In this document: positions 5,906 to 12,986 of the stretch, piece after piece
How positions within the stretch are numbered: position 1 is the stretch's first letter
Layout: each line of letters starts with the position of its first letter
Origin: Caulobacterales bacterium RIFOXYB1_FULL_67_16
GTDB taxonomy: Bacteria > Pseudomonadota > Alphaproteobacteria > Caulobacterales > Caulobacteraceae
Length of the DNA: 14,436 bases
NCBI GenBank assembly: GCA_001796045.1
Contig: MGLN01000040.1
Location: 3,221-17,656 of the forward strand
Direction of reading: 5' to 3'
Program-made: the position numbers and the translations under genes
Notes under the pieces: model-generated
Database searches by the model: none
Told to the model about the DNA's origin: nothing
The model's input: only the letters and a program-made list of their open reading frames with translations

Positions 5906-8692
5906 ATGTCGAAGCAATATTCCGTTCGGGGCATGGGCCCGAACCTCAAGAAGGTTCTGTTGGCGACGGTGTCGGCGGCGGTCGCCGGCGTGAGCGCCTC
6001 TGCGGCCTTCGCCCAGGACGCGCAATCGACCGAGGTCGACGAGATCGTCGTCACCGGCTTCCGCAAATCGCTGAGCGACGCGCGCGCGATCAAGCAGGAC
6101 TCGGTCATTCAGGTTGACGCCATCGTGGCGGAAGACATGGCCAAGTTCCCGGACCTCAACCTGGCGGAATCGCTGCAGCGCCTGCCCGGCGTGCAGATCA
6201 ACCGTGAAGCCGGCGAAGGTCGTCGGATCTCGCTGCGGGGCCTCGGCCCGGACTTCGCCCGGGTGCAACTGAACGGCATGGAAGTGCTGGGCAATGTGGA
6301 CTCGGCCCAGGACAGCCGCGGCCAGCGCTCGCGCGACCGCGCGTTCGATTTCAACATCTTCGCCTCGGAACTGTTCTCGCGCGTCGAGGTCGAAAAGACC
6401 TTCGAGGCGGCTCAGAAAGAGGGCGGCATGGCCGGCACGGTCGGCCTGTTCACCGGCAAGCCCTTCGACTACGACATCGGCGCCGACGGCGCCCTGTCGC
6501 TGAAGGTCGGGACCAACGAATATACCGATGACACCCAGCCGCGCATCGCCGCCCTGTTCACCCAGAACTGGGACAATGTGTTCGGCGTCTCCTTCTCGGT
6601 CGCCTACAGCAAGCGCGAGACGACGGAACAGGGTCACAACACCTACAACTACTCCAAGCCCAGCGCCGCCACGATGCAGAGCCTCGTCACGCGCGGCTTG
6701 AACATTTCGAACCTTTCGGCGGCTGAACAGGCCAAATTCCTGTCCGGCGACCTGTATTTCGCCGACGGCAACCGCATCTCGTCCTGGAACGCGGAGCAGG
6801 AGCGGCTGGGTCTGACGGCGGCGGCCCAGTGGCGTCCGATGGACGGGATGGAGCTGACCCTGGACGTCCTGCACGGCGAGTTCACCACGCGCCGCAACGA
6901 ATACCATCTGGCGACGCGCCCGCTGGCCTCGACCGGTTCGGTGGCGTTCGACACGGCCGCCGGCGGCGTCTGGCCGTCGATCTTCCAGTCGGCGTCGGTC
7001 ATCAACGACCTGACCTGGGACAGCGACAACTACGTCACCATGACGGACGTCACGGGCACGACCTTCGGCAGCGAGCATCGCCGGTCGCTGAACGAGAACA
7101 AGTTCAACCAGGTCGTCCTGACCGGCGAGTGGGAGATGTCCGACCGCCTGAAGTTCGACGGTCACGTGGGCTGGGAGAAGTCCACCTATGACACGCCGTA
7201 CGACGACAAGCTGTACATGCGCGCCAAGGGCAATCTGATCGCCGACTATGGCGAGAACGGCCAGTCGGTCTCGTTCGAATATCCGAACTGGGACCCGACC
7301 AATCCGGCCAACTACGCCATGGACTCCTTCTACTATCGCAGCTTCAACAATGAGTCGGAGCTGCACGAGGGCGAGCTGAACGCGCGCTACGAACTGAACG
7401 ACACCTGGACCCTGCGCGCCGGCGTGGCCTATCACAAGTTCCGCCAGCAGGGCGAAGACCTCTTCTACGACGACAACGTCAACGGCACCCGGTCGAAGAT
7501 GCGCGGCACGTCGGTGGCTGACGTCACCTCGGTCTTCACCAACGCCTTCGGCTCCTGGCTGGTCGGCGACTACGACAAGGCCTTCGCCAAGTACAACGAG
7601 TACCACCGTCTGGAGCCGAACAAGGACGGCACGGGCGGCGCCTTGCAGGACATCGAGAACGTCTACGAGACGACCGAGGAGACGATTTCGGGCTTCGTCC
7701 AGGGCGATTGGGACAGCGAACTGTTCGGCCGTCGCTTCCGCGGCAATATCGGCCTGCGCGGCTACAGCACCGACACCCACAGCACCGGCTGGATCCAGGG
7801 CGACAGCTACGCCTATCTGGGCACGACGGATGTGGAAGGCGGCTATGAAGGCGTGCTGCCGGCCATGAACTCGGTGCTGGAAGTGACGCCGGAACTGCTG
7901 GTGCGCTTCTCCGCCACCCAGAACCTGAACCGTCCGGGCCTCGGCTCCATGGCGGCCGAAGGCAGCGCCTTCCAAGATCCGGACTCGGGCGAGATCACCG
8001 TGTCACGCGGCAACCCGAACCTGGAGCCGTACAAGGACACGACCCTGGACTTTGCGGTGGAGTACTATTTCGCCGACGTCGGTCTCGTGTCGGCCAGCGT
8101 GTTCCACAAGGACATCAAGAACTTCATCGGCTCTTTGACCCTTGAGAACGTGCCGTTCAGCGAAACGGGCGTCCCGGCGTCCACCATCCCGGGGGCCACG
8201 GCCTCCACCATCGTGGCCGAGTTCACCATGCCGGTGAACGTCGAGGGCAATAACCAGCTGACGGGTCTGGAACTGGCGGCGCAAAGCCAGCTGTCCTTCC
8301 TTCCGGCGCCGTTCGACAATCTGGGCGTGGTGGCCAACTACACCTATGTCGACGCCGACGAGGCCCTGACCGGCATCTCCGAGACCAGCTACAACGCCAC
8401 CGTCTATTACGAAACGAACCGGTGGGGCGCCCGCGCCTCGCTGAACTACCGCGACAAGTGGTTCACGGGCCGCAACGACAGCGTGATGAGCGCCAGCACG
8501 CGCGGCTTCGAAGGCGGCACCTATGTTGACGCCGCCGCCTTCTACAACATCACCGACGATATGCAGGTGACGTTCGACGCGGTGAACCTGACCAATGAGA
8601 AGGACACCCAGTTCTGGGGTCAGAACGAGTACCTGTACAATCAGAACCAGAGCGGCACGACCTATATGGTCGGTCTGAGCTACAAGTTCTGA
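5906..8692 (+). CDS. TonB-dependent outer-membrane receptor (TIGR01782, Xanthomonas-Caulobacter type)
   Basis: A 928-residue outer-membrane transporter that uses the proton motive force through TonB-ExbBD. Residues 1-36 are a signal peptide (KKVLLATVSAAVAGV, cleavage at AFA-QD). DEIVVTG at 45-51 serves as TonB box. The plug domain follows with FPDLNLAESLQRLPGVQI, RRISLRGLGPDFARVQLNG and the FNIFASELFSRVEVEK motif. The remainder is a 22-strand-type barrel ending in the aromatic terminus YKF, as outer-membrane proteins do. Length suits TIGR01782. ATG 5906 is preferred over an in-frame start at 5852 because it gives a clean signal peptide, GGGGGA lies 9 nt upstream, and the upstream part overlaps a PhnF-type box. 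Relatives import glycans, peptides or other large compounds. The box points to a phosphonate-bearing or phosphate-ester substrate, which is inference. A hairpin terminator follows. Confidence 0.93.
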   Translation: MSKQYSVRGMGPNLKKVLLATVSAAVAGVSASAAFAQDAQSTEVDEIVVTGFRKSLSDARAIKQDSVIQVDAIVAEDMAKFPDLNLAESLQRLPGVQINREAGEGRRISLRGLGPDFARVQLNGMEVLGNVDSAQDSRGQRSRDRAFDFNIFASELFSRVEVEKTFEAAQKEGGMAGTVGLFTGKPFDYDIGADGALSLKVGTNEYTDDTQPRIAALFTQNWDNVFGVSFSVAYSKRETTEQGHNTYNYSKPSAATMQSLVTRGLNISNLSAAEQAKFLSGDLYFADGNRISSWNAEQERLGLTAAAQWRPMDGMELTLDVLHGEFTTRRNEYHLATRPLASTGSVAFDTAAGGVWPSIFQSASVINDLTWDSDNYVTMTDVTGTTFGSEHRRSLNENKFNQVVLTGEWEMSDRLKFDGHVGWEKSTYDTPYDDKLYMRAKGNLIADYGENGQSVSFEYPNWDPTNPANYAMDSFYYRSFNNESELHEGELNARYELNDTWTLRAGVAYHKFRQQGEDLFYDDNVNGTRSKMRGTSVADVTSVFTNAFGSWLVGDYDKAFAKYNEYHRLEPNKDGTGGALQDIENVYETTEETISGFVQGDWDSELFGRRFRGNIGLRGYSTDTHSTGWIQGDSYAYLGTTDVEGGYEGVLPAMNSVLEVTPELLVRFSATQNLNRPGLGSMAAEGSAFQDPDSGEITVSRGNPNLEPYKDTTLDFAVEYYFADVGLVSASVFHKDIKNFIGSLTLENVPFSETGVPASTIPGATASTIVAEFTMPVNVEGNNQLTGLELAAQSQLSFLPAPFDNLGVVANYTYVDADEALTGISETSYNATVYYETNRWGARASLNYRDKWFTGRNDSVMSASTRGFEGGTYVDAAAFYNITDDMQVTFDAVNLTNEKDTQFWGQNEYLYNQNQSGTTYMVGLSYKF

Positions 8693-8715
8693 TCACATAT
8701 CCGGGCTAAGGCTGG

Positions 8716-8755
8716 GCGCCTCTCCTCCCTCCGGGGGGAGGGGCGCTCTCTTTCT
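8716..8755 (+). terminator. Rho-independent terminator after the receptor gene
   Basis: The arms GCGCCTCTCCTCCC (8716-8729) and GGGGGGAGGGGCGC (8733-8746) pair over 14 positions, two of them G-T, around a 3-nt loop TCC. TCTCTTTCT follows. It begins 23 nt after the receptor stop and should separate most receptor transcription from the sulfotransferase cassette, unless leaky. Confidence 0.8.
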
Positions 8756-8769
8756 GGATTTCCAGACGC

Positions 8770-9408
8770 ATGATCGTTTCCCACCGCCACCGGTTCATCT
8801 TCGCCGCCGTGCCCAAGACCGGCACCCATGCCGTGCGCCGCGCCCTGCGCGAGCAGATGGGGGAGGAGGATCTGGAACAGGTGGGGCTGTTCGTCGACAG
8901 ACGCTTCCCCTGGGAGGATCTGGCGGCGATCCGCCACGGCCACCTGTCCTTGCGGCAGATCCGGCCCTATGTCGGCGACGAGGTTTTCGCCGACTATTTC
9001 AAGTTCGCCTTCGTGCGCAATCCGTTCGACCGGTTCGTCTCCTACTGCGCCTTCATGCTGCGCGACGGAGACGTCTTCCAGCGCCGCCCGCGCGACGTGA
9101 TGCGCCACTTCCTGTTCCAGCAGCCGCCGGAACAGCATGTCCTGTTCCAGCCTCAGGCCACGCTGCTGGCGGACGAGGACGGCAAGACCCTGCTGACCGA
9201 CCAGTTCGGGCGGGTGGAGGATATGCAGGCCTCCTACGACAGCCTGTGCGCCCGTATAGGCATCGCCTCGCGTCCGCTGGACCGGGTGAACCCCAGCACC
9301 CACGGCGACTATCGGGTCTATTATGATCAGGAACTGATCGACGGCGTGACCGCCCGCTATGCGCAGGATATCGAACTGTTCGGCTACAGCTTCGAAGGGC
9401 TGAGGTGA
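8770..9408 (+). CDS. Small sulfotransferase (Sulfotransfer_2-type)
   Basis: A 212-residue cytoplasmic enzyme that would move sulfate from PAPS to an unknown acceptor. The 5'-phosphosulfate-binding loop is VPKTGTHAVRR (Pro15-Lys16-Thr17-Gly18-Thr19), and the 3'-phosphate-binding segment is FAFVRNPFDRFVSY (Arg83 and Ser91). Both sit at the expected places for Sulfotransfer_2 proteins. There is no signal peptide or membrane segment. ATG 8770 precedes the conserved start strand directly; no clear ribosome binding site is seen. It is the first of four genes with 4, -4 and 2 nt junctions, so they are likely one operon. It lies 14 nt after the terminator; a separate promoter was not recognised. The acceptor cannot be told from sequence. 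Confidence 0.85.
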   Translation: MIVSHRHRFIFAAVPKTGTHAVRRALREQMGEEDLEQVGLFVDRRFPWEDLAAIRHGHLSLRQIRPYVGDEVFADYFKFAFVRNPFDRFVSYCAFMLRDGDVFQRRPRDVMRHFLFQQPPEQHVLFQPQATLLADEDGKTLLTDQFGRVEDMQASYDSLCARIGIASRPLDRVNPSTHGDYRVYYDQELIDGVTARYAQDIELFGYSFEGLR

Positions 9409-9412
9409 TCGC

Positions 9413-10030
9413 ATGACCGCCGCGCCCGCCGCCAATCCGCGAAAGACTACGACTATCCGCAGTCTGGGCCCCGTCGACGTCGCGGCCCTCCAGGCCGCCG
9501 TCCGCGCGATACCCGAAACGGTCTGGGACGCCGAGAACCAGACGAAGCCGAACAAGTTCGAGGTGCTGGACCAGACGCGGCACATCGTCTTCCGCTTCGT
9601 GGATAGTCCGCGCGACTGGCGCGGTTCGCATGATCGCCCGCTCTGGCGCGAGTGGCGCCCCCTGCTGGAGCCTGTGCTGGCCCAGGCGGTTCAGCCCTAT
9701 GGCTACGGAGGCGGCGTCTTTCCGCGCGTCATGCTGGCGCGGATGCCGGCGGGCGGGGTGATCCATCCGCACATCGACGCCAACCCCGCCGCCAAATGGC
9801 CGCACAAGATCCATGTGCCGCTGGAGACCAATCCTGAGGTGGTCTCCTTTTTCGGCGGGGAGGAGCATCGGTTTCCAGTCGGCGAGGCGGTCGAGGTCAA
9901 TAATTTGGCCCCCCACTGGGTGCGCAACGGCGGGGCGGCCGATCGTATCCATCTGATCTTCGAATACTACGACGCTGAGCAGCCGGAGCCGGCCTGGCTG
10001 GCGCCGCTGCTGGCCGCCGCCCCGCGATGA
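9413..10030 (+). CDS. Aspartyl/asparaginyl beta-hydroxylase-like 2-oxoglutarate dioxygenase (first copy)
   Basis: A 205-residue double-stranded beta-helix dioxygenase of the Asp/Asn beta-hydroxylase family (PF05118-like). The iron site is visible as His120-x-Asp122 in IHPHIDAN and the distal His168 in APHWVRNGG. Arg178 in DRIHLIFEYY is the expected 2-oxoglutarate anchor. Animal AspH lacks the carboxylate ligand, whereas this protein keeps HxD, so the usual two-His-one-carboxylate site may apply. It would hydroxylate a peptide, protein or small molecule in the cytoplasm; no signal peptide is present. The start ATG 9413 is 4 nt after the sulfotransferase stop with GAGGTGA overlapping that stop, and its own stop overlaps the next ATG (ATGA). 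Its target is unknown; the link to sulfation is inferred from gene packing. Confidence 0.83.
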   Translation: MTAAPAANPRKTTTIRSLGPVDVAALQAAVRAIPETVWDAENQTKPNKFEVLDQTRHIVFRFVDSPRDWRGSHDRPLWREWRPLLEPVLAQAVQPYGYGGGVFPRVMLARMPAGGVIHPHIDANPAAKWPHKIHVPLETNPEVVSFFGGEEHRFPVGEAVEVNNLAPHWVRNGGAADRIHLIFEYYDAEQPEPAWLAPLLAAAPR

Positions 10031-11955
10031 CTGCGGCGGAGCCCGTAACTGCGCCGACGGATCGCGACGGCCTGCTGCGGCGGGCCATCGACCTGCGGGC
10101 GGCCAGACGAGTTCCGGAAGCCCTGTCGGTTCTGGATCGCTTGCAGGCGCTCCACCCCCGGTTCAGCCGCGCCTTTCAGGAGCGCGGTCACTGCCATGTC
10201 GTGCTGGGCGATGCGCCGTCCGCTCTGACAGCCCTTGGGGAAGCGGTTCGACTGAATCCGAGCCTGCCCGCCAGCTGGGACATGCTGGAGCAGTTGCACC
10301 GGATGCGGGGCGAGGTCCAGGCGGCGGACGGTGCGGCGCAGAGGCTGGCGATGCTGAAGCGACTGCCGCCGGAGATCGTCGCGGCGGACAGCCTGTCAGC
10401 CGACGGGGATCTGGAACAGGCCGAGGCGGCGATCCAGGCGCTGTTGAAGCGTGACGGGCCGTCGGCCGGCGCCTTGCGGCTGCTGGCGCGCATCCGACAG
10501 GCCGCCGGGGCGCCGGACGAGGCGGCGGCCCTGCTGGCGGAGGTGCTCAAAACGGCCCCTGACTATGAGGCGGCTCGGTTCGACTACGCCATGATCCTGC
10601 TTCAGGACCAGAAGGCCCGAAAAGCGCGGGACGAGGCCGAGCGTTTGCTGAAACGGGCGCCCGACCAGCGGGCCTATCTGAAGCTGTTCGCCGCCGCCTG
10701 CGTCGCCCTGGGCGATCATGAACCGGTCATCGACCTTTACGCGCGGCTGCTGGAGGGGGCTGCCGCCACAGGCGCCGAGACGGCGGATCTGCGTCTGTGG
10801 CGGGCCAATGCGCTCAAGGTGACGGGTCGGCTGGAGGAGGCGGTGGTCGATTATCGCGCCGCCCTGGCGGCCCGACCGGACTATGGCGTGGCCTGGTTCA
10901 GCCTGGCCAATCTGAAGCTCCACGACTTTTCGGAAGAGGACGTCGGCCGGATGCGGGCGGCCGCCGCCCGGCCGGATTTGCCGGAGATGGACCGGGTCTA
11001 TCTGGCCTTCGCCCTGGGCAAGGCGCTGGAAGATCGGGCGCACTATGAGGCTTCGTGGCGGTGGTACGCCAGAGGCAACGGGATGCGGGCTTCGCTCGGT
11101 CGCTACAGGCCGGAAGTCGCGGAAGCGTGCGCCGTTCGCACGGCGCGCGCCTTTTCGGCTGAGGTGTTCGCCGAGCGCGCCGACTGGGGGGCGCCGGACG
11201 CGGATCCGATCTTTGTCGTGGGCCTGCCGCGATCCGGATCGACCCTGATCGAGCAGATCCTGGCTTCGCATTCCCGGGTTGAGGGGACGCAGGAACTGAC
11301 GGAAATCGGCCGATACGCCGGAGAGCTGTGCGGATGTGACCCGGACTGCGGCCTGCCGGTCCGGCCCGAGGCGTTGCTGCAGATGTCGGCGGATGAGGCG
11401 CGCGCGCTGGGCGAGCGCTTTCTGATCGAGACCCGCACCTATCGTCGCGAGGGGCGGCCTCTCTTCATCGACAAGATGCCGAACAATTTCTGGCATGTCG
11501 GGCTGATCCACCTGATCCTGCCCAGGGCGACGATCATCGACGTGCGCCGCGAACCCATGGCCTGCTGTTTCAGCAATCTGAAACAGCTGTTCGGCACGAC
11601 CAACCAGGAATTCACCTACGAAGTCGATCATATCGCCCGCTATTACCGCAGCTATCTGGACCTGATGCGGCACTGGGAAGAGGTGTTGCCGGGACGGGTG
11701 CTGAGGGTCTCCTACGAGGATCTGGTCGAGGATCTCGAGGGTGGCGTACGGCGCATGCTGGCCCATTGCGGCCTGGATTTTGAACCGACCTGTCTGGACT
11801 TCCACCAAACCCGGCGCAGCATCCGCACCCCCAGTTCGGAGCAGGTGCGACGGCCGATCAGCCGCGACAGCCTGGCCCAGTGGCGCAACTACGAACCCTG
11901 GCTGCAGCCGCTTCGGGACGCGCTGGGCGACGCCCTGGTCCGCTATAGGGATTAG
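10027..11955 (+). CDS. TPR-repeat sulfotransferase (TPR plus Sulfotransfer_3-type)
   Basis: A 642-residue two-part protein. Residues about 10-370 are alpha-helical TPR-like repeats, for example REAL-x-LDRL-x-A-LHP, SALTALGEAVRLNP and LEEAVVDYRAALAARPDYGVAW, likely a docking surface for a peptide or protein. Residues about 390-640 are a PAPS-dependent sulfotransferase: the phosphosulfate loop VGLPRSGSTLIEQ (Arg402 to Thr406), an acceptor-side stretch FIDKMPNNFWHVG, the 3'-phosphate segment DVRREPMACCFSN (Arg508 and Ser516) and the late VSYEDLVEDLEG helix. TPR-sulfotransferase fusions are common in Alphaproteobacteria, often of unknown acceptor. Translation is coupled to the previous gene by ATGA and the next gene follows after 2 nt. 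No export signal is present, so action is cytoplasmic. Confidence 0.9.
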   Translation: MTAAEPVTAPTDRDGLLRRAIDLRAARRVPEALSVLDRLQALHPRFSRAFQERGHCHVVLGDAPSALTALGEAVRLNPSLPASWDMLEQLHRMRGEVQAADGAAQRLAMLKRLPPEIVAADSLSADGDLEQAEAAIQALLKRDGPSAGALRLLARIRQAAGAPDEAAALLAEVLKTAPDYEAARFDYAMILLQDQKARKARDEAERLLKRAPDQRAYLKLFAAACVALGDHEPVIDLYARLLEGAAATGAETADLRLWRANALKVTGRLEEAVVDYRAALAARPDYGVAWFSLANLKLHDFSEEDVGRMRAAAARPDLPEMDRVYLAFALGKALEDRAHYEASWRWYARGNGMRASLGRYRPEVAEACAVRTARAFSAEVFAERADWGAPDADPIFVVGLPRSGSTLIEQILASHSRVEGTQELTEIGRYAGELCGCDPDCGLPVRPEALLQMSADEARALGERFLIETRTYRREGRPLFIDKMPNNFWHVGLIHLILPRATIIDVRREPMACCFSNLKQLFGTTNQEFTYEVDHIARYYRSYLDLMRHWEEVLPGRVLRVSYEDLVEDLEGGVRRMLAHCGLDFEPTCLDFHQTRRSIRTPSSEQVRRPISRDSLAQWRNYEPWLQPLRDALGDALVRYRD

Positions 11956-11957
11956 TC

Positions 11958-12908
11958 ATGCGATTGCCTCAGCCCTTCTACCAGCTGCCGATCCTGTTCG
12001 ACGTCGAGCGCTTGCAGGCCGAGGTCGCGGCCCTGCCCGACGCAGCCTGGGCCCCGCATCCGGATCGGGTGCCGGGCAACAGCGCCGCGCGTCTGATCAG
12101 CGCCGGTGGCGCCGAGACGGACACGGTGCACGGCCAGATGGCGCCCACGCCCTGGCTGGAGGGGGCGCCGTATTTGAAGCAGGTGCTCGCGGGCTTTGGC
12201 GTGGTGTGGAGCCGGTCGCGGCTGATGCGGCTGGCGCCCGGCTGCGGCGTGCCCGAACATGCGGACATCAACTATCACTGGCACACCCGGGTGCGGCTGC
12301 ACATTCCGGTCTTCACCCGGCCCGAGGTGCGGTTCCACTGCGACGGCCAGTCGGTTCACATGGGGGCGGGGGAGGCCTGGATCTTCGACAACTGGCGGCG
12401 GCACCATGTGGAGAACAGGGCTGAGGCCGAACGAATCCATCTGGTCGCCGACACCACCGGAACCGCCGGCTTCTGGCGCTTCGCCTGCGCCGAGGCCCCG
12501 CCCCGCGCCGAGTGGCGAAGGGTCGGCTGGGATCCGACCGCGCGTCCGCACCTGCTGACGGAGGCCGACCAGAGGTTCGCCGTCATGCCGGCGGCGGAGG
12601 TGGATTGGCTGGTCGAGGATCTGTGTGATGAAGTGACGCCGGTCGCGGACGGACCGGACGCCTCCGAGCGAGTCGAACGGTTCCGGGCCATGCTGGCGGG
12701 GTTTGTCCAGGACTGGCGGCAGCTGTGCGCCCTGCACGGGGTGTCGGGTCGCGGGCGCGACGATTTCCTGCGCCTGGCCGGCGCGGCGCACAAGGCGGCG
12801 CGACCACTGGCGGAGGGGCTGGTCATGAAGACCAACGGGGCCGGCGCCCTGCTGGTGCTCGAGAAGCGGGTGCTGCAACATCTGGTCGCGGAGCAGGGCG
12901 CCGACTGA
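11958..12908 (+). CDS. Aspartyl/asparaginyl beta-hydroxylase-like dioxygenase with C-terminal extension (second copy)
   Basis: A 316-residue protein. Residues about 10-170 are an Asp/Asn beta-hydroxylase-like fold: MRLAPGCGVPEHADINYHWH with His101-x-Asp103, the RLHIPVFT strand, GEAWIFDNWRRHHVEN with the distal His150, and Arg159 in ERIHLVAD as 2-oxoglutarate anchor. Residues about 175-316 are a mostly helical extension that I do not recognise; it contains ADQRFAVMPAAEVDWLVEDL and many Arg/Ala-rich helices. The active-site context NYHW differs from the first copy, so the two are paralogues of different subgroups and not a recent duplication. It is the last gene of the four-gene cassette, starting 2 nt after the TPR-sulfotransferase stop. 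The substrate is unknown; modification of the same target as the sulfotransferases is inferred. Confidence 0.82.
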   Translation: MRLPQPFYQLPILFDVERLQAEVAALPDAAWAPHPDRVPGNSAARLISAGGAETDTVHGQMAPTPWLEGAPYLKQVLAGFGVVWSRSRLMRLAPGCGVPEHADINYHWHTRVRLHIPVFTRPEVRFHCDGQSVHMGAGEAWIFDNWRRHHVENRAEAERIHLVADTTGTAGFWRFACAEAPPRAEWRRVGWDPTARPHLLTEADQRFAVMPAAEVDWLVEDLCDEVTPVADGPDASERVERFRAMLAGFVQDWRQLCALHGVSGRGRDDFLRLAGAAHKAARPLAEGLVMKTNGAGALLVLEKRVLQHLVAEQGAD

Positions 12909-12916
12909 GCGGGCGC

Positions 12917-12945
12917 TTGCCGCCTGTCGGGCGGCGACCTAGGCT
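12917..12945 (+). promoter_or_regulatory. Candidate sigma-70-type promoter for the acyl-CoA dehydrogenase gene
   Basis: TTGCCG at 12917-12922 and TAGGCT at 12940-12945 are separated by 17 bp, a good spacing for a housekeeping promoter. They lie in the 78-bp gap after the cassette. Two short GC hairpins in the same gap lack T-tracts and are not called terminators. Confidence 0.5.
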
Positions 12946-12986
12946 GATCCGGTGTCGCCGCAAGGCGGCGTCTCCGGAGCCCTCGC

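Noticed and set aside
5900..7975. 691-residue open frame antisense to the TonB-dependent receptor
   Set aside because: No domain is seen; the + strand carries a complete receptor with signal peptide, plug and barrel end.
10396..11808. 470-residue antisense frame over the TPR-sulfotransferase
   Set aside because: It is a shadow frame without motifs; the + strand encodes both sulfotransferase signature loops.
12909..12970. Two GC hairpins after the cassette as terminators
   Set aside because: Stems are only 6 bp without a T-tract, and the first overlaps a plausible promoter.
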